Below, one piece after another: positions 6,542-15,094 of a stretch of DNA of 52,554 nucleotides. The position numbers and the translations under genes were made by a program. The notes under the pieces were generated by a model. That model made no database searches. It was given only the letters and a program-made list of their open reading frames with translations, and was not told the origin of the DNA. Every line of letters begins with the position of its first letter. The first letter of the stretch is position 1. This stretch comes from a virus: positions 41,402 through 93,955 of the IMG/VR virus record IMGVR_UViG_3300006622_000024; one strand, given 5' to 3'.

Positions 6542-8227
6542 TTATTTATTATTTCCACATCCAGAAGAGTTGTAATAATATCCACCTGCAGAACAGTAAG
6601 CAGTAACAGGTACACAACTACCTCCACTTGGGCAAGCACCGTAAGCACTCTCTATACATTGGCCTTGGTTTGATAAGTAACCATAGCATACATAACATAC
6701 ACAATTGTCAATGTTGTTATGGACTGCAAATATAGTTTCTCCATCAGACCCTTTAACTCCAATGACATCTTCTTCTTCAATATCTAAATTACCAGAACGC
6801 CCAATCACGTATTTAACTTTTAAGTCAGTAATTGTGATATTATCTTGTATTGTGTTTCCGTCTCCGTCTTTTTTGACTCCTGTTATAACATCTCCTACAT
6901 TAAGTTGGAAATATTTTTTAAATTTGACTGAGTCTCCATCTACTGTTAGAATTAAGGCTGTGTCTCCTAAAATTAACCAATCAGCTCCGTCATTGTAGTA
7001 AACTACATTAACAAAGTTATAAGCATCTTCAGATAGCTTATCAACATCTACAACGTTTCCTGTAGTTAAGTTACCGACAGGTCCACTAGCGTCATAACTA
7101 CCTGACCAACTTTGCCAGTAAAACTCTTGTTCGTTATCAGATAATCCTGCTACATCAATAGCACTTACTACATCGTTAACTTGAATTGAGTCAAACTCTA
7201 CATCAGCTCCTGTGTCTGAAATTAAAGGAGTGTTCCATAGAAACTTTCCAGGCTTGATATTAAAAGCGTTAGTCTTTTGAACGTAAGCTGGTCTATCCCA
7301 TGGCTGTAGCCAGTCACCTAAAATGTCTGGTTGCTCTGGTAATGCTAATCTGTTACCAACTGAGTAAGGAGTAAAGAAGTCTAATACTTCTAATTGTCCT
7401 CCAGCTAAAGCTCCTACCATTCTATATGTTTTAGCTCTACCATTAACTAAATCGTTAGGATTGTAAACATACTCTTGTAAGATTAAATCACCAGTTAATG
7501 ACTCTTTTAAAGCTTGCATTTGTTCTGCTGAAGTTACTTTAACTAATTTAGGATAGTTAAGGTAGTCTGAATGTATAGTTGATTCTCCTAATTTAATTAT
7601 ATAGTTAGGATGTACTCCATTATCTCTTAAACTATCATTATCGATAGTATCTAATACAGGCTCTAAACCTATCATTTCTCCGTAGGTCTGTCCTTCAGAA
7701 CCAGAAGGAGCAATGAATGAGTTAGGAATGCTAAGTGCATTATCTCCAACACAGTAAGTGTTTACAAACTCCAAGAAAGCCAATGATGAAGCTGCGTATG
7801 TTGAATCAATTAATGCTGTACTATCGAATGCATTTCTAAAAATTAAAGTATCATCTGCATCCTCTATATAAGGAACTGTAGTGGCATGAGGTTGTACTAC
7901 ATTAAAATTAGATGCAATACTAGAAGAAGCTTCAGAATAGATAACTTCTAATGCTCTTGGTCCATAGTCTGTTGTAGCATCTTGACCTTCTCCAGCTTCT
8001 AAGTCATAAACAGTCCCAGGTTCATGAGGAACATTTCCCCAACCTGTACCTCCGATATATTCGAAAGAGGTAATATTATTATTTGAAATGAAATCTGATA
8101 CTTTTGATGAGTCCAGATATAAACTTTGAGATACTGGATGGAGATCTACGTTAGTATTAAGCTCTAATGGCTTAAACGTACCATCAATGTCTTTTACAAA
8201 GTCGATTGCGATTACTGTGGCTTTCAT
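6542..8227 (-). CDS. large phage protein, ATP-grasp-like N-terminus and Cys-rich C-terminus
   Basis: 561 residues. The N-terminus (VIAIDFVKDIDGTFKPLELN) and the segment around 215-290 (YIIKLGESTIHSD, LVKVTSAEQMQALKE, LILQEYVYNP) resemble the order of elements in ATP-grasp proteins, but I see no clean set of ATP/Mg ligands. The middle is beta-rich and Asp/Gly/Ser-rich as in virion fibre or adhesin proteins. The last 55 residues hold ten Cys in short-spaced pairs (CVCYVC, CIESAYGAC, CVPVTAYC), probably disulphide- or metal-bonded. It could be a virion structural protein or a secreted factor. There is no signal peptide. Confidence 0.7.
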   Translation of the reverse strand: MKATVIAIDFVKDIDGTFKPLELNTNVDLHPVSQSLYLDSSKVSDFISNNNITSFEYIGGTGWGNVPHEPGTVYDLEAGEGQDATTDYGPRALEVIYSEASSSIASNFNVVQPHATTVPYIEDADDTLIFRNAFDSTALIDSTYAASSLAFLEFVNTYCVGDNALSIPNSFIAPSGSEGQTYGEMIGLEPVLDTIDNDSLRDNGVHPNYIIKLGESTIHSDYLNYPKLVKVTSAEQMQALKESLTGDLILQEYVYNPNDLVNGRAKTYRMVGALAGGQLEVLDFFTPYSVGNRLALPEQPDILGDWLQPWDRPAYVQKTNAFNIKPGKFLWNTPLISDTGADVEFDSIQVNDVVSAIDVAGLSDNEQEFYWQSWSGSYDASGPVGNLTTGNVVDVDKLSEDAYNFVNVVYYNDGADWLILGDTALILTVDGDSVKFKKYFQLNVGDVITGVKKDGDGNTIQDNITITDLKVKYVIGRSGNLDIEEEDVIGVKGSDGETIFAVHNNIDNCVCYVCYGYLSNQGQCIESAYGACPSGGSCVPVTAYCSAGGYYYNSSGCGNNK

Positions 8228-8237
8228 ATTTTATTAA

Positions 8238-8501
8238 TTAGATAATAGATTTACTAGTTTTTACTTTATTTAAATCGTAATGTTTCTTATCCACTTCCTC
8301 CCATTTATGAAGAGGGCATGGGTTAAATTCATCAGTATATATTTTTTTCTTTACAGGACATCCGCATCCTTTGCATACGCCCAACATTGAAAATTTTTCA
8401 CATCCAATGCAAACCTCCAGTCTAGCTTTCGCTAAAACTTCTTGTTTGTCACTTGGGTTAAAAGAAATAGCCCAAGCTTTTAAAATCGTCTTTAGGTTCA
8501 T
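8238..8501 (-). CDS. Cys-rich zinc-ribbon-like protein, 87 aa
   Basis: A cluster CIGC...CKGCGCP...CPLHKW (residues 31-66) gives six Cys and one His, typical of small phage zinc-ribbon proteins of unknown function. The N-terminal 30 residues form a basic helix. It sits 10 nt upstream of the large Cys-tailed protein gene. A TATTTATA box is 7 nt before its ATG. Confidence 0.7.
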   Translation of the reverse strand: MNLKTILKAWAISFNPSDKQEVLAKARLEVCIGCEKFSMLGVCKGCGCPVKKKIYTDEFNPCPLHKWEEVDKKHYDLNKVKTSKSII

Positions 8502-8508
8502 TCTTTTA

Positions 8509-8516
8509 TATAAATA
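8509..8516 (-). promoter_or_regulatory. class II TATTTATA box
   Basis: On the coding strand the context is GCTATTTATATAAAAGAATG. The box ends 7 nt before the ATG of the Cys-rich protein. The same GCTATTTATA context recurs before the genes starting at 29551, 35856 and 45680. Confidence 0.5.
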
Positions 8517-8540
8517 GCATGTTATTATAATTACAAGATA

Positions 8541-9281
8541 TCAAATTAATGTCTCTGGCTTTTTATATCCTAACTGTCCTCCATACGTTACTTTGAACTC
8601 TTTTGTACTATAAAAAGGTGTTGCTCCTCTTAATAAATATGGAGGGAAAATACATAAACAACCTTCATATAAACTACTAGTAGGTAATTCATAGATTTGA
8701 GACCTGAGTCTTGGTATCCAATTAGGGTCCGGATTAGAATGGTGTTGAGTTTCTTTCTCTGCTCCTGATATAAAGTAATCAGAACCTACATGGTACTTAC
8801 CAGCGTTTGGATTCGGCATACAGTTCTGCTCTGTACTTCTAGTATAGGGTACTCTACCAAAGTATTTAAAGTTAAATAACTCTTCTCCCATATGTGGATG
8901 TTCAAATTCAAATCTTTGTTGTAGTGTTACGAATCCTGAGTTAGTCCCATGATTAAAAGGACTATTCAAATTAGTATTCGTTTCTAACTTACCTAAATCG
9001 ATTCCCTTTATATTAGTATAGTGATATTCTCTAACTTCAGTTTCATATTTAATTAGTGTTTGTTTTATGAAATCAATAAATTCATCTGAGTAATTTATCT
9101 TAAAGGCTTTGTTAATTTGGGAGTAGTATAAGCCATCATCTAAAATAGGGTTAGCATACATATCATATAAGAGCATATCAGTTTTACTTCTCATCTCTTC
9201 TTGTATGCTTTCCGGAACTCTCTCTACTATAATGTAGTAATGTTTTTCTGCTAATGGAAAAAATCCAGTACGATAACCCAT
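8541..9281 (-). CDS. hypothetical protein, possibly 2OG-oxygenase-like
   Basis: 246 residues without a clear family. The end (CIFPPYLLRGATPFYST, then FKVTYGGQLGY) has the strand-turn pattern of the C-terminal core of 2OG oxygenases, but the distal His is replaced by Arg (LLRGATP) and no HxD is obvious (HPH occurs near 130). It might be an inactive relative of the oxygenases at 5717 and 37101. This is weakly supported. Confidence 0.65.
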   Translation of the reverse strand: MGYRTGFFPLAEKHYYIIVERVPESIQEEMRSKTDMLLYDMYANPILDDGLYYSQINKAFKINYSDEFIDFIKQTLIKYETEVREYHYTNIKGIDLGKLETNTNLNSPFNHGTNSGFVTLQQRFEFEHPHMGEELFNFKYFGRVPYTRSTEQNCMPNPNAGKYHVGSDYFISGAEKETQHHSNPDPNWIPRLRSQIYELPTSSLYEGCLCIFPPYLLRGATPFYSTKEFKVTYGGQLGYKKPETLI

Positions 9282-9291
9282 GTATTTTTTA

Positions 9292-9299
9292 TATAAATA
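9292..9299 (-). promoter_or_regulatory. class II TATTTATA box
   Basis: The coding-strand context is ATATTTATATAAAAAATACATG, with 10 nt from box to ATG of the gene at 8541-9281. It directly follows the hairpin at 9306-9349. Confidence 0.5.
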
Positions 9300-9305
9300 T
9301 TACGT

Positions 9306-9349
9306 ATACAGGGAAGGGGCCTCGGGGGCCCCTAACATTTAACCTGTAT
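9306..9349 (-). terminator. two-tier hairpin terminator after the DUF932 gene
   Basis: An inner stem AGGGGCC/GGCCCCT with a 5-nt loop sits inside an outer stem ATACAGG/CCTGTAT. It begins 2 nt after the DUF932 stop. The U-tract is weak, so it may end transcription inefficiently or protect the 3' end. Confidence 0.65.
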
Positions 9350-9350
9350 G

Positions 9351-10196
9351 TTAAATTAACGCAGTGGCTAATTTAAACAACTCCTTATTTACTTTAATAT
9401 CCTTTTCAAAGGAAGCAATCTTTCTAACCTTTCTAACCTTAGCTCCTGTTAAAGCAGCATGAAAGTCTCCTTGAGTAATCTTTTCTTGTATAACATTAAA
9501 TACTTTCCAAAGATCATCTCCTTCATCTTCCTTACGTTTAGGATCTAAAATATCGATAATAGTCTCATCATCGTAGTTAAACTTCTTAGCTTTTTCTGAA
9601 CCTGGTTCAATACCTGCTCTAACTAACATAGCGTCTAAAGCTAATTTATTCTTCTCTTCTTGAGTTAAGATTTTATCTTGCATCTTATTCATTACCTCAA
9701 CTCTATTAGGTAAATCTTCTACTGCTTGAGTAACTACATTTCTTAGCTCTGCAAAAGTATAACCTTTATGCTTAATTTTAAAGTCACTAAACTCCTCATC
9801 AGCAACAACCAATCCATTAGAACATACTAATCTATAGATACCTACGCTAAATTTGAAAGCTTGCATACCGTCGTGAGAGTTAGTAAGAATAATTCTAGGG
9901 AAAGCATCATCACCGTTCTTAGAGGTAATTTTAATCTCTGGATTCTGGAAAGATACCATATGTTTAGAGAAGATAGTATTAGTACCTCTGCTCTTTCTTT
10001 GAGCAACTGTAACAGGTTTCCATCCTAACTTATCTAAATCGTCTATAATCGTCTCAGTATTGACGAATAAGTACTTATTACTAACATCAGGGTTAGTAGG
10101 TGCTTCAGCAAACACTAGTGGTGCTAATTCACGAATTTGATCCTTTGAAAGGTAGGTATCAAGACCTTTGTTGAAACTAGACATTAAATCTGACAT
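9351..10196 (-). CDS. DUF932 protein, 281 aa
   Basis: Full-length member of the DUF932 family, common on phages and plasmids, with function unresolved. Recognisable parts are the N-terminal VNTETIIDDLDKLGWKPV region and the core IILTNSHDGMQAFKFSVGIY followed by RLVCSNGLVV. It stands alone between a class I promoter and a hairpin terminator, so it is a monocistronic, well-insulated gene. Confidence 0.85.
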   Translation of the reverse strand: MSDLMSSFNKGLDTYLSKDQIRELAPLVFAEAPTNPDVSNKYLFVNTETIIDDLDKLGWKPVTVAQRKSRGTNTIFSKHMVSFQNPEIKITSKNGDDAFPRIILTNSHDGMQAFKFSVGIYRLVCSNGLVVADEEFSDFKIKHKGYTFAELRNVVTQAVEDLPNRVEVMNKMQDKILTQEEKNKLALDAMLVRAGIEPGSEKAKKFNYDDETIIDILDPKRKEDEGDDLWKVFNVIQEKITQGDFHAALTGAKVRKVRKIASFEKDIKVNKELFKLATALI

Positions 10197-10224
10197 AACT
10201 TTTATTTTTTAATTATTAACTATA

Positions 10225-10258
10225 CCTTAATATACGAATAATAACTCAGTAAGGCAAC
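10225..10258 (-). promoter_or_regulatory. class I promoter GTTG-N20-TATATTAAGG
   Basis: GTTG, 20-nt spacer CCTTACTGAGTTATTATTCG, then TATATTAAGGTAT. It precedes the DUF932 gene. The spacer is closely related to that of the promoter at 14481-14514. Confidence 0.75.
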
Positions 10259-10271
10259 TATTTTAGTAACT

Positions 10272-11387
10272 TTATTTAAATATTTTTTGCTGCTTATGTT
10301 TTTCAAAAAGCTTTTCACCTCTAGTTAAAGGATCTTGTTGTATTTTAACCATGAAGGGCTCATAGTGTTTCCATATTTCCTGAATCTTCTCTAAGCCTAT
10401 AATTCTTTCTAACTGATGTAGTATATATGATTCAATAATAGGAGCTTCTTTATTGTAAGTGACATGGAAAAATCCTCCCATATCGTCATTGTATAGTTTA
10501 TCTATATCTGACTCTCTATCAATAGAAACTTTTGTTTTATGTCCTGTAGTACAGCTGCTGCAGATAGAATCATAAGAATAAGCAAATGGATACTTTTGAT
10601 CTAAATAAGGATCAAAATTTATCTCCCAAGGTTGCCATGGCTCTGTTTCAAATAGAACATGGTTACCAGCATCACTTGCTTTTAAGTAATCAGAATCTAT
10701 CATACGCATATAATGGTTGATAAGAAACTGTTCTAAGAAGCAAGCTGCTTTTCTATCTTTTTCTAGTACCTCTTTATTTTTATCAAAAAACTTTATGACT
10801 AGCTCTGATGCTTCTTTAATTAATTCATAATCTTGAGCATAGACTATATTCATATTAGGAATAGAGTTGAGATTAAAAGTCTTCTTAAACTCATCATCAA
10901 ATTGATTCCAGAATTTAAAATAGTAATTGAGGTATGTTCTATACTGAGCATCATAACCCCATTCTTGAGTCATGAATTTCTTAAGTATTTCTCCATCGTT
11001 GTCATCACTAAATTCCAGCTTAGCTTGATCTTGATAACAAAATAAATTAGCTGTATGTTTGTCTAGGTTTTCAAAATCTATTTTATCAAAGAAAATAGTA
11101 TCCGTATCAATATGCATAAAAGGTTCATTCATATCTGCGAACGTATAAACCTTAGGCATGCTCCATGCACCTAGATAACTGCTGTGAAATTCTTTCTCTT
11201 CTATATTGTCATAAAGATACTCTAAACCTAAATCTTGTAACGGTTTAATTAATGCTCGGTCTCCATATAAATTTATATTGCCGTAATTTTTTTTAGCATA
11301 ATATGCGCTAAGTATTGCTAGGTAAAAATTAACCTTCATGATAGGTCCACCTGTATTACCGGTAGCGTATGTATGTATTACTTTCAT
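10272..11387 (-). CDS. glycosyltransferase-like protein with DTD motif, 371 aa
   Basis: The N-terminal half has a GT-A layout: an initial strand, LAILSAYYAKKNYGNINLYG, then the metal-binding FMHIDTDTIFF near residue 93. Later parts (DMGGFFHVTYNKEAP) include conserved-looking aromatic residues. The sugar donor cannot be told. It is the first of several DxD glycosyltransferase-like genes spread along this window. The start overlaps the next gene upstream by 4 nt. Confidence 0.7.
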   Translation of the reverse strand: MKVIHTYATGNTGGPIMKVNFYLAILSAYYAKKNYGNINLYGDRALIKPLQDLGLEYLYDNIEEKEFHSSYLGAWSMPKVYTFADMNEPFMHIDTDTIFFDKIDFENLDKHTANLFCYQDQAKLEFSDDNDGEILKKFMTQEWGYDAQYRTYLNYYFKFWNQFDDEFKKTFNLNSIPNMNIVYAQDYELIKEASELVIKFFDKNKEVLEKDRKAACFLEQFLINHYMRMIDSDYLKASDAGNHVLFETEPWQPWEINFDPYLDQKYPFAYSYDSICSSCTTGHKTKVSIDRESDIDKLYNDDMGGFFHVTYNKEAPIIESYILHQLERIIGLEKIQEIWKHYEPFMVKIQQDPLTRGEKLFEKHKQQKIFK

Positions 11388-11680
11388 AAAGTTTTAACTG
11401 CTTCTAATAACTTCCATGTATCGATACACTTATCCGCTTCTTGTATTTCATGGTAATGATCTAGAGCTGCCTCCAAAGCATTGACCCATTCTACTGAGGG
11501 TAGTGCAATTTCAAATAATTGCTCAGCTTCTTCGAAAGTAACTTCAAATATATTAGCAGTCTTTTTATTATGCATAACTGCTTGTTCTATAGAATCTACT
11601 ATAGCATCTGTAACCATTACTTTTCTAGAAGTGAATACCTCTTGGAAGTCTTCTGGTGTTTTAAATTGTAATTTTCTCAT
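11384..11680 (-). CDS. hypothetical helical protein, 98 aa
   Basis: A small acidic, mostly helical protein (TANIFEVTFEEAEQLFEIAL) with no recognised motif. It overlaps both neighbours by 4 nt. Confidence 0.7.
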   Translation of the reverse strand: MRKLQFKTPEDFQEVFTSRKVMVTDAIVDSIEQAVMHNKKTANIFEVTFEEAEQLFEIALPSVEWVNALEAALDHYHEIQEADKCIDTWKLLEAVKTL

Positions 11681-12006
11681 CCTCTACTTGCTGATGTTGC
11701 GTTAGTAGCCTCATAGTATGGACTATTAACTATTTTTTCATTCCATTCTCTATCTACTTCTATATTAGTACCAAACATATATAGAGGTAAGTTATCGCAG
11801 TCAACAGTTATCCATTTAATATCATCGATATCCTTCATGCCTAATCCTGGTTGACGTTCTGGTTTAGTAAAACGTCTATGTCCGTCAAAGGATCTGAATT
11901 CTCTAGAGGTAGTTCTATACCACGTCTCTTTAATCTTGACTTCCAATACTGCTTCAGTAGGAAAGTCATATCTCAATTTTTCTAAATGTCCTCTCTTTTC
12001 TGCCAT
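11677..12006 (-). CDS. hypothetical protein, 109 aa
   Basis: A basic N-terminus followed by a beta-rich region (EVKIKETWYRTTSREF, DIKWITVDCDNLPLYMFG). No known family. It is the first gene after a class I promoter, with AAAAAGGTT directly before the ATG. Confidence 0.7.
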   Translation of the reverse strand: MAEKRGHLEKLRYDFPTEAVLEVKIKETWYRTTSREFRSFDGHRRFTKPERQPGLGMKDIDDIKWITVDCDNLPLYMFGTNIEVDREWNEKIVNSPYYEATNATSASRG

Positions 12007-12024
12007 AACCTTTTTATATCTATA

Positions 12025-12054
12025 AATATACGAAAAATATATCGTCTAAACAAC
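12025..12054 (-). promoter_or_regulatory. class I promoter GTTG-N20-TATATTTATA
   Basis: GTTG lies at the very end of the upstream gene, then a 20-nt spacer and TATATTTATAG. The box combines class I spacing with an internal TATTTATA, so both promoter classes may be read here. Confidence 0.7.
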
Positions 12055-12681
12055 TGATGAAGTAATTTTAATTCTATGACCTTCACTTGGACCATAGTGG
12101 TAAAAGCTGTCAAAAAATGCTTTCGGCTTACCTTCATAAATTGTAATTCCTGTTTCTTTAGCAGCAATTGATATTAAACAACCTTCTAAAGCTCCTGATG
12201 AAGTATCTGAGAATCTAAATGGAGAGTTATTTTTTGTAAGCTCTATGAGTTTATCCCAATACTCTATAAAAGCTTTCATTTCATCTTCTTCTAGATTGAA
12301 AATTATTATAGACTCATCAAGAAAGTTTATACAGCTATTACCATAATGTTCTTTAAGCAATTCAAAATAACCTTTCGTATCTATATCTTCTTCAATAGTA
12401 TCTTTTATCAAATAAGATCTAGAGTACTTAACATGAATACCTTTATCTAAGTTATTTAAAGATTCAAAGTCTATATTCTTATTAAGTACATGATCTGTAT
12501 CTATTAGAATTACTTTAGAGCCTTTACCTCTGATTGCATTTACTTTTTCATTAAAATTAAAAACCTCAGGAGTATGTTTTATATGCTCTTGACCTAACGT
12601 AGTAAGCTTATCGTTCAGGTATGCAAATTCCTGCTCGTACCTCTCTCCTTTGACCAAGGATGTAAATAAAAACTTAGTCAT
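12046..12681 (-). CDS. glycosyltransferase-like protein, 211 aa
   Basis: The segment GSKVILIDTDHVLNKNIDF (about residues 54-72) looks like a GT-A metal-binding DxD, and FLDESIIIFNLEEDEM is a later core strand. It resembles the 371-residue protein at 10272 and the 216-residue protein at 36454 in this pattern. Activity and substrate are unknown. It overlaps the transglycosylase gene upstream by 8 nt. Confidence 0.6.
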   Translation of the reverse strand: MTKFLFTSLVKGERYEQEFAYLNDKLTTLGQEHIKHTPEVFNFNEKVNAIRGKGSKVILIDTDHVLNKNIDFESLNNLDKGIHVKYSRSYLIKDTIEEDIDTKGYFELLKEHYGNSCINFLDESIIIFNLEEDEMKAFIEYWDKLIELTKNNSPFRFSDTSSGALEGCLISIAAKETGITIYEGKPKAFFDSFYHYGPSEGHRIKITSSVV

Positions 12682-13264
12682 TAAGTGCTAAGGTATAACC
12701 AGAAAAGCTCTCCATATATGATGTCATTTTAGTTCCGAATCCATCTTTGAATTCATAACCTCTTTTGAAAAACTTTCTGACATTACCAGCTCCAGCTAAA
12801 TGTGCTGCTGCGAGTACTCCTGATTCAGTAATATATACTCCGTGAAGAACTGTACCTTCGTATTCTTGTATGTACTTGTTTAACTTTTTCTTATTATGAA
12901 GTAAAAGCTTTTGCATAGCTTTCTCCTGAATGTAAGGACTATTAATAAACTCATCAGGAGTAACCTTAAACCCTAAACCTTTTAGAGTTGACTTACCGAA
13001 CTGATACCTACCCATATATCCGTATGAGTTTACTATGTCGTATCTGTTACCTGATTCTCTATGTCCTATTGCGTCCAAAAAGGCATCATGTCCTTTTATT
13101 TCTATAATCACCTCTGGTACAATTACCTCTGGTGTAACAATCTCTATTGGTTTAGCCTCTAGAGTTAAAGTAGTTTGTCTGTTAAAACTTCTTGATATTG
13201 TAGTGAAGGCCATTAGCAAACATAGCAGTAGCCCACTCAGTACAATCTTAGGAATGTTTCTCAT
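12674..13264 (-). CDS. lytic-transglycosylase/lysozyme-like protein with N-terminal anchor
   Basis: An N-terminal hydrophobic segment (VLSGLLLCLLMAFT) is an uncleaved anchor or signal peptide, followed by a Pro/Val/Ile-rich linker (to about residue 55). The catalytic domain begins DAIGHRESGNRYD, with Glu as the likely acid, then GYMGRYQFG and AAAHLAGAGNV, the usual order of SLT/lysozyme-like folds. It could be a virion-associated murein enzyme for entry or part of lysis. It lies far from the main lysis genes at 26.5-29.6 kb. Confidence 0.8.
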   Translation of the reverse strand: MRNIPKIVLSGLLLCLLMAFTTISRSFNRQTTLTLEAKPIEIVTPEVIVPEVIIEIKGHDAFLDAIGHRESGNRYDIVNSYGYMGRYQFGKSTLKGLGFKVTPDEFINSPYIQEKAMQKLLLHNKKKLNKYIQEYEGTVLHGVYITESGVLAAAHLAGAGNVRKFFKRGYEFKDGFGTKMTSYMESFSGYTLALND

Positions 13265-13273
13265 ATTTAAATT

Positions 13274-13426
13274 TTAGTTGAACAAATCAAGGAAGCTAGT
13301 TCCTATCCTTTTTTCTCGTAACTTCTCATTACGTTCATGTTGCTTTACTAGGTCGTCAGCAACTTTTCTTTCGAGGGGTTTTTTCTTTTTCCAAGTCGAA
13401 AACTTATTATTTTTCTTCTTTTCCAT
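13274..13426 (-). CDS. small Lys-rich protein, 50 aa
   Basis: Begins MEKKKNNKFSTWKKKKPLER and continues as a charged helix to SFLDLFN. A nucleic-acid-binding or scaffolding role would fit the charge but is a guess. The ATG is 5 nt downstream of a CTATTTATG box that overlaps the stop of the upstream gene. The next ATG follows 9 nt after its stop. Confidence 0.65.
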   Translation of the reverse strand: MEKKKNNKFSTWKKKKPLERKVADDLVKQHERNEKLREKRIGTSFLDLFN

Positions 13427-13438
13427 ACACATAAATAG

Positions 13439-14068
13439 TTAGATCCTAGAGATAAATTCGTCTCCTGGTTTATCTTCATCATATAATCCTAAATCTTTAA
13501 GGTGTTGTTTGTGGTGTTCATCCAACTCCCAATCAGGTTCATCTTTTGATGTTCTTACGTAATCTTCCATAGCCTCTGCACGTTTCTCATCTATAGGCGA
13601 TGCTGCATATAGGTAAGAGCAATTGTAACAGAGAAACTCTAAATTATCAAGATGCCAATTTTTTTTATTTCCATCTTTAAAATTTAAGATTACTGGTATC
13701 TTTTGATCTGTTACTCTTCTTTCTGAGAAGCCACATGAGTTACATACTTCTACCAATTTACCTTCACTTAAAAGTCTAGCTTTTATTTTTCTAGGATCAA
13801 AATGTTCTATTGGTACTCTTCCTTCTAAAACATCTAACAGAGGAATATTATCAATTCCGGCTACAGCAAACTTAGGAATGCCTTCACCGGATTGATTCAT
13901 ATGAGCTTGCAGCAAAGTAACCCCATCTTCATTCTTGTACATTTTAGCGTACTTCTTATAGTGATTATAAGAGACATGAAGATACCTGGCGGCTGCCATA
14001 TTAGAACGAGTTACTTTCTGTGCTCTTTCTATATCCTCTTTGGTTAATATTTTAGACGGTCTAGCCAT
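13439..14068 (-). CDS. HNH-derived zinc protein with HTH-like N-terminus, 209 aa
   Basis: The N-terminus (DIERAQKVTRSNMAAARYL, then HVSYNHYKKYAKMY) looks like the helix-turn-helix of phage HNH proteins. The C-terminal core has the HNH-family metal knuckles CNSCG and CYNC with the intervening FKDGNKKNWHLDNLEFLC. The paired catalytic His of LHHIDG is replaced by LNFKDG, and the final His after the second CxxC is Ser. It is therefore probably not a nuclease but a DNA-binding derivative, perhaps a regulator. Confidence 0.75.
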   Translation of the reverse strand: MARPSKILTKEDIERAQKVTRSNMAAARYLHVSYNHYKKYAKMYKNEDGVTLLQAHMNQSGEGIPKFAVAGIDNIPLLDVLEGRVPIEHFDPRKIKARLLSEGKLVEVCNSCGFSERRVTDQKIPVILNFKDGNKKNWHLDNLEFLCYNCSYLYAASPIDEKRAEAMEDYVRTSKDEPDWELDEHHKQHLKDLGLYDEDKPGDEFISRI

Positions 14069-14455
14069 TTAGTAATCAATTCCCTTAATTCTAGGAGCTG
14101 TATCGTTTTCTGGGTCTACTGTTTCTCCTGGATCTTCAGCGTTAAGAGCATTGTTAATACTTTCCTTTAACGACTGAGATAATTCATTCTCATCTTCATC
14201 AAAGCTAATAAGTTCTATGTTAGCTTTTTGACCTCTCAACTCTGCTTCTTTTTCTGCTATTGCTCTCCATTTAGATTGATCCATAATAATAATATCATTA
14301 TAAGTATGGTCTCCTGAACCTTCTACGGTAGTAACTCCTACTACAGGTTCTACATCAGAACAGTTCACACAGAAATTATATCCGTATTTTGTTTTTCTAA
14401 GTTCTGGGAATGGGTTGCCACATTTAGGGCAGGGAATCATCTTTAGTTCACTCAT
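14069..14455 (-). CDS. zinc-ribbon protein, 128 aa
   Basis: An N-terminal zinc ribbon CPKCG...CVNC spans residues 9-32 and is followed by an acidic, mostly helical C-terminus. It directly precedes the HNH-derived protein with no gap and shares its promoter, so the two may form one regulatory unit. The role is otherwise unknown. Confidence 0.75.
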   Translation of the reverse strand: MSELKMIPCPKCGNPFPELRKTKYGYNFCVNCSDVEPVVGVTTVEGSGDHTYNDIIIMDQSKWRAIAEKEAELRGQKANIELISFDEDENELSQSLKESINNALNAEDPGETVDPENDTAPRIKGIDY

Positions 14456-14480
14456 ATAACCTTTTGTTTTAAAATTAATA

Positions 14481-14514
14481 CCTTAATATAAGAAGAATAA
14501 CTCAGAGAGGCAAC
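14481..14514 (-). promoter_or_regulatory. class I promoter GTTG-N20-TATATTAAGG
   Basis: GTTG, spacer CCTCTCTGAGTTATTCTTCT (20 nt), TATATTAAGG. The downstream leader is CAAAAGGTTAT before the ATG of the zinc-ribbon gene. Confidence 0.75.
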
Positions 14515-14921
14515 TATTTCTTCTGAAAAGTTTCAATTACTTTCCATACATCTTCTGGTCTCTTAAATGGTACTATTTGTTCTTTTTTATTTTTTTCTAT
14601 CGTTATTGTACCATCCCATCCTTTATCAGGAATAAGTTGATATAGGTACATCTGTATTAATGCTAATTGTTCTTTATTATAATGAAGTCTAAGGAGATTT
14701 TCTATAACTGCAAAGAATTGATCTTCATATGCTGTCATGTCCATTCCTATTTCTTCAGCCATAAAATCCTTTCTCTCTTCTATTTGCTTTAGTTGCTTTA
14801 AAACATCGATGAATATCTTTTTTTCCATAAGCTCTCTGCTTGGTGTTCGAAGTTTTATTCTGTACTTTAATTTATATACAGAATGTAATGTCTGTCGGAG
14901 TTTCTTTTTAGGATCTGTCAT
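14514..14921 (-). CDS. hypothetical helical protein, 135 aa
   Basis: A basic N-terminal half and a long helical core (FIDVLKQLKQIEERKDFMAE). It ends EDVWKVIETFQKK. No known family. The ATG lies inside the end of the 55-residue gene upstream (14-nt overlap). It is the last gene before the promoter at 14481. Confidence 0.7.
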   Translation of the reverse strand: MTDPKKKLRQTLHSVYKLKYRIKLRTPSRELMEKKIFIDVLKQLKQIEERKDFMAEEIGMDMTAYEDQFFAVIENLLRLHYNKEQLALIQMYLYQLIPDKGWDGTITIEKNKKEQIVPFKRPEDVWKVIETFQKK

Positions 14922-15075
14922 TGCTAACTACTTTAAAAAGTCTTTTGAACTCATTTAGATTTAACCTTTTTGAAGTAGAGAAATAGTCATATGCAGCTTC
15001 AATTGATTCAGCTGATACCTTTGATATAGTCTCTTTGGTATGGTCTAATTTACTGTAGTATGCGAATGTTGGCAT
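14908..15075 (-). CDS. small hypothetical protein, 55 aa
   Basis: Begins MPTFAYYSKLDHTKETISKV, then AESIEAAYDYFSTSKRL and a final short helix with a Phe/Lys pattern. It looks like a compact phage alpha/beta miniprotein. It was placed by its clear ATG, its fit in a 173-nt gap and its 14-nt overlap with the next gene. Function not known. Confidence 0.65.
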   Translation of the reverse strand: MPTFAYYSKLDHTKETISKVSAESIEAAYDYFSTSKRLNLNEFKRLFKVVSNDRS

Positions 15076-15094
15076 AGGCGGTAAGTGTTAATGT

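Noticed and set aside
13439-14068. Active homing endonuclease
   Set aside because: The HNH catalytic histidines are absent, and the gene sits within an ordinary operon rather than interrupting a conserved gene.
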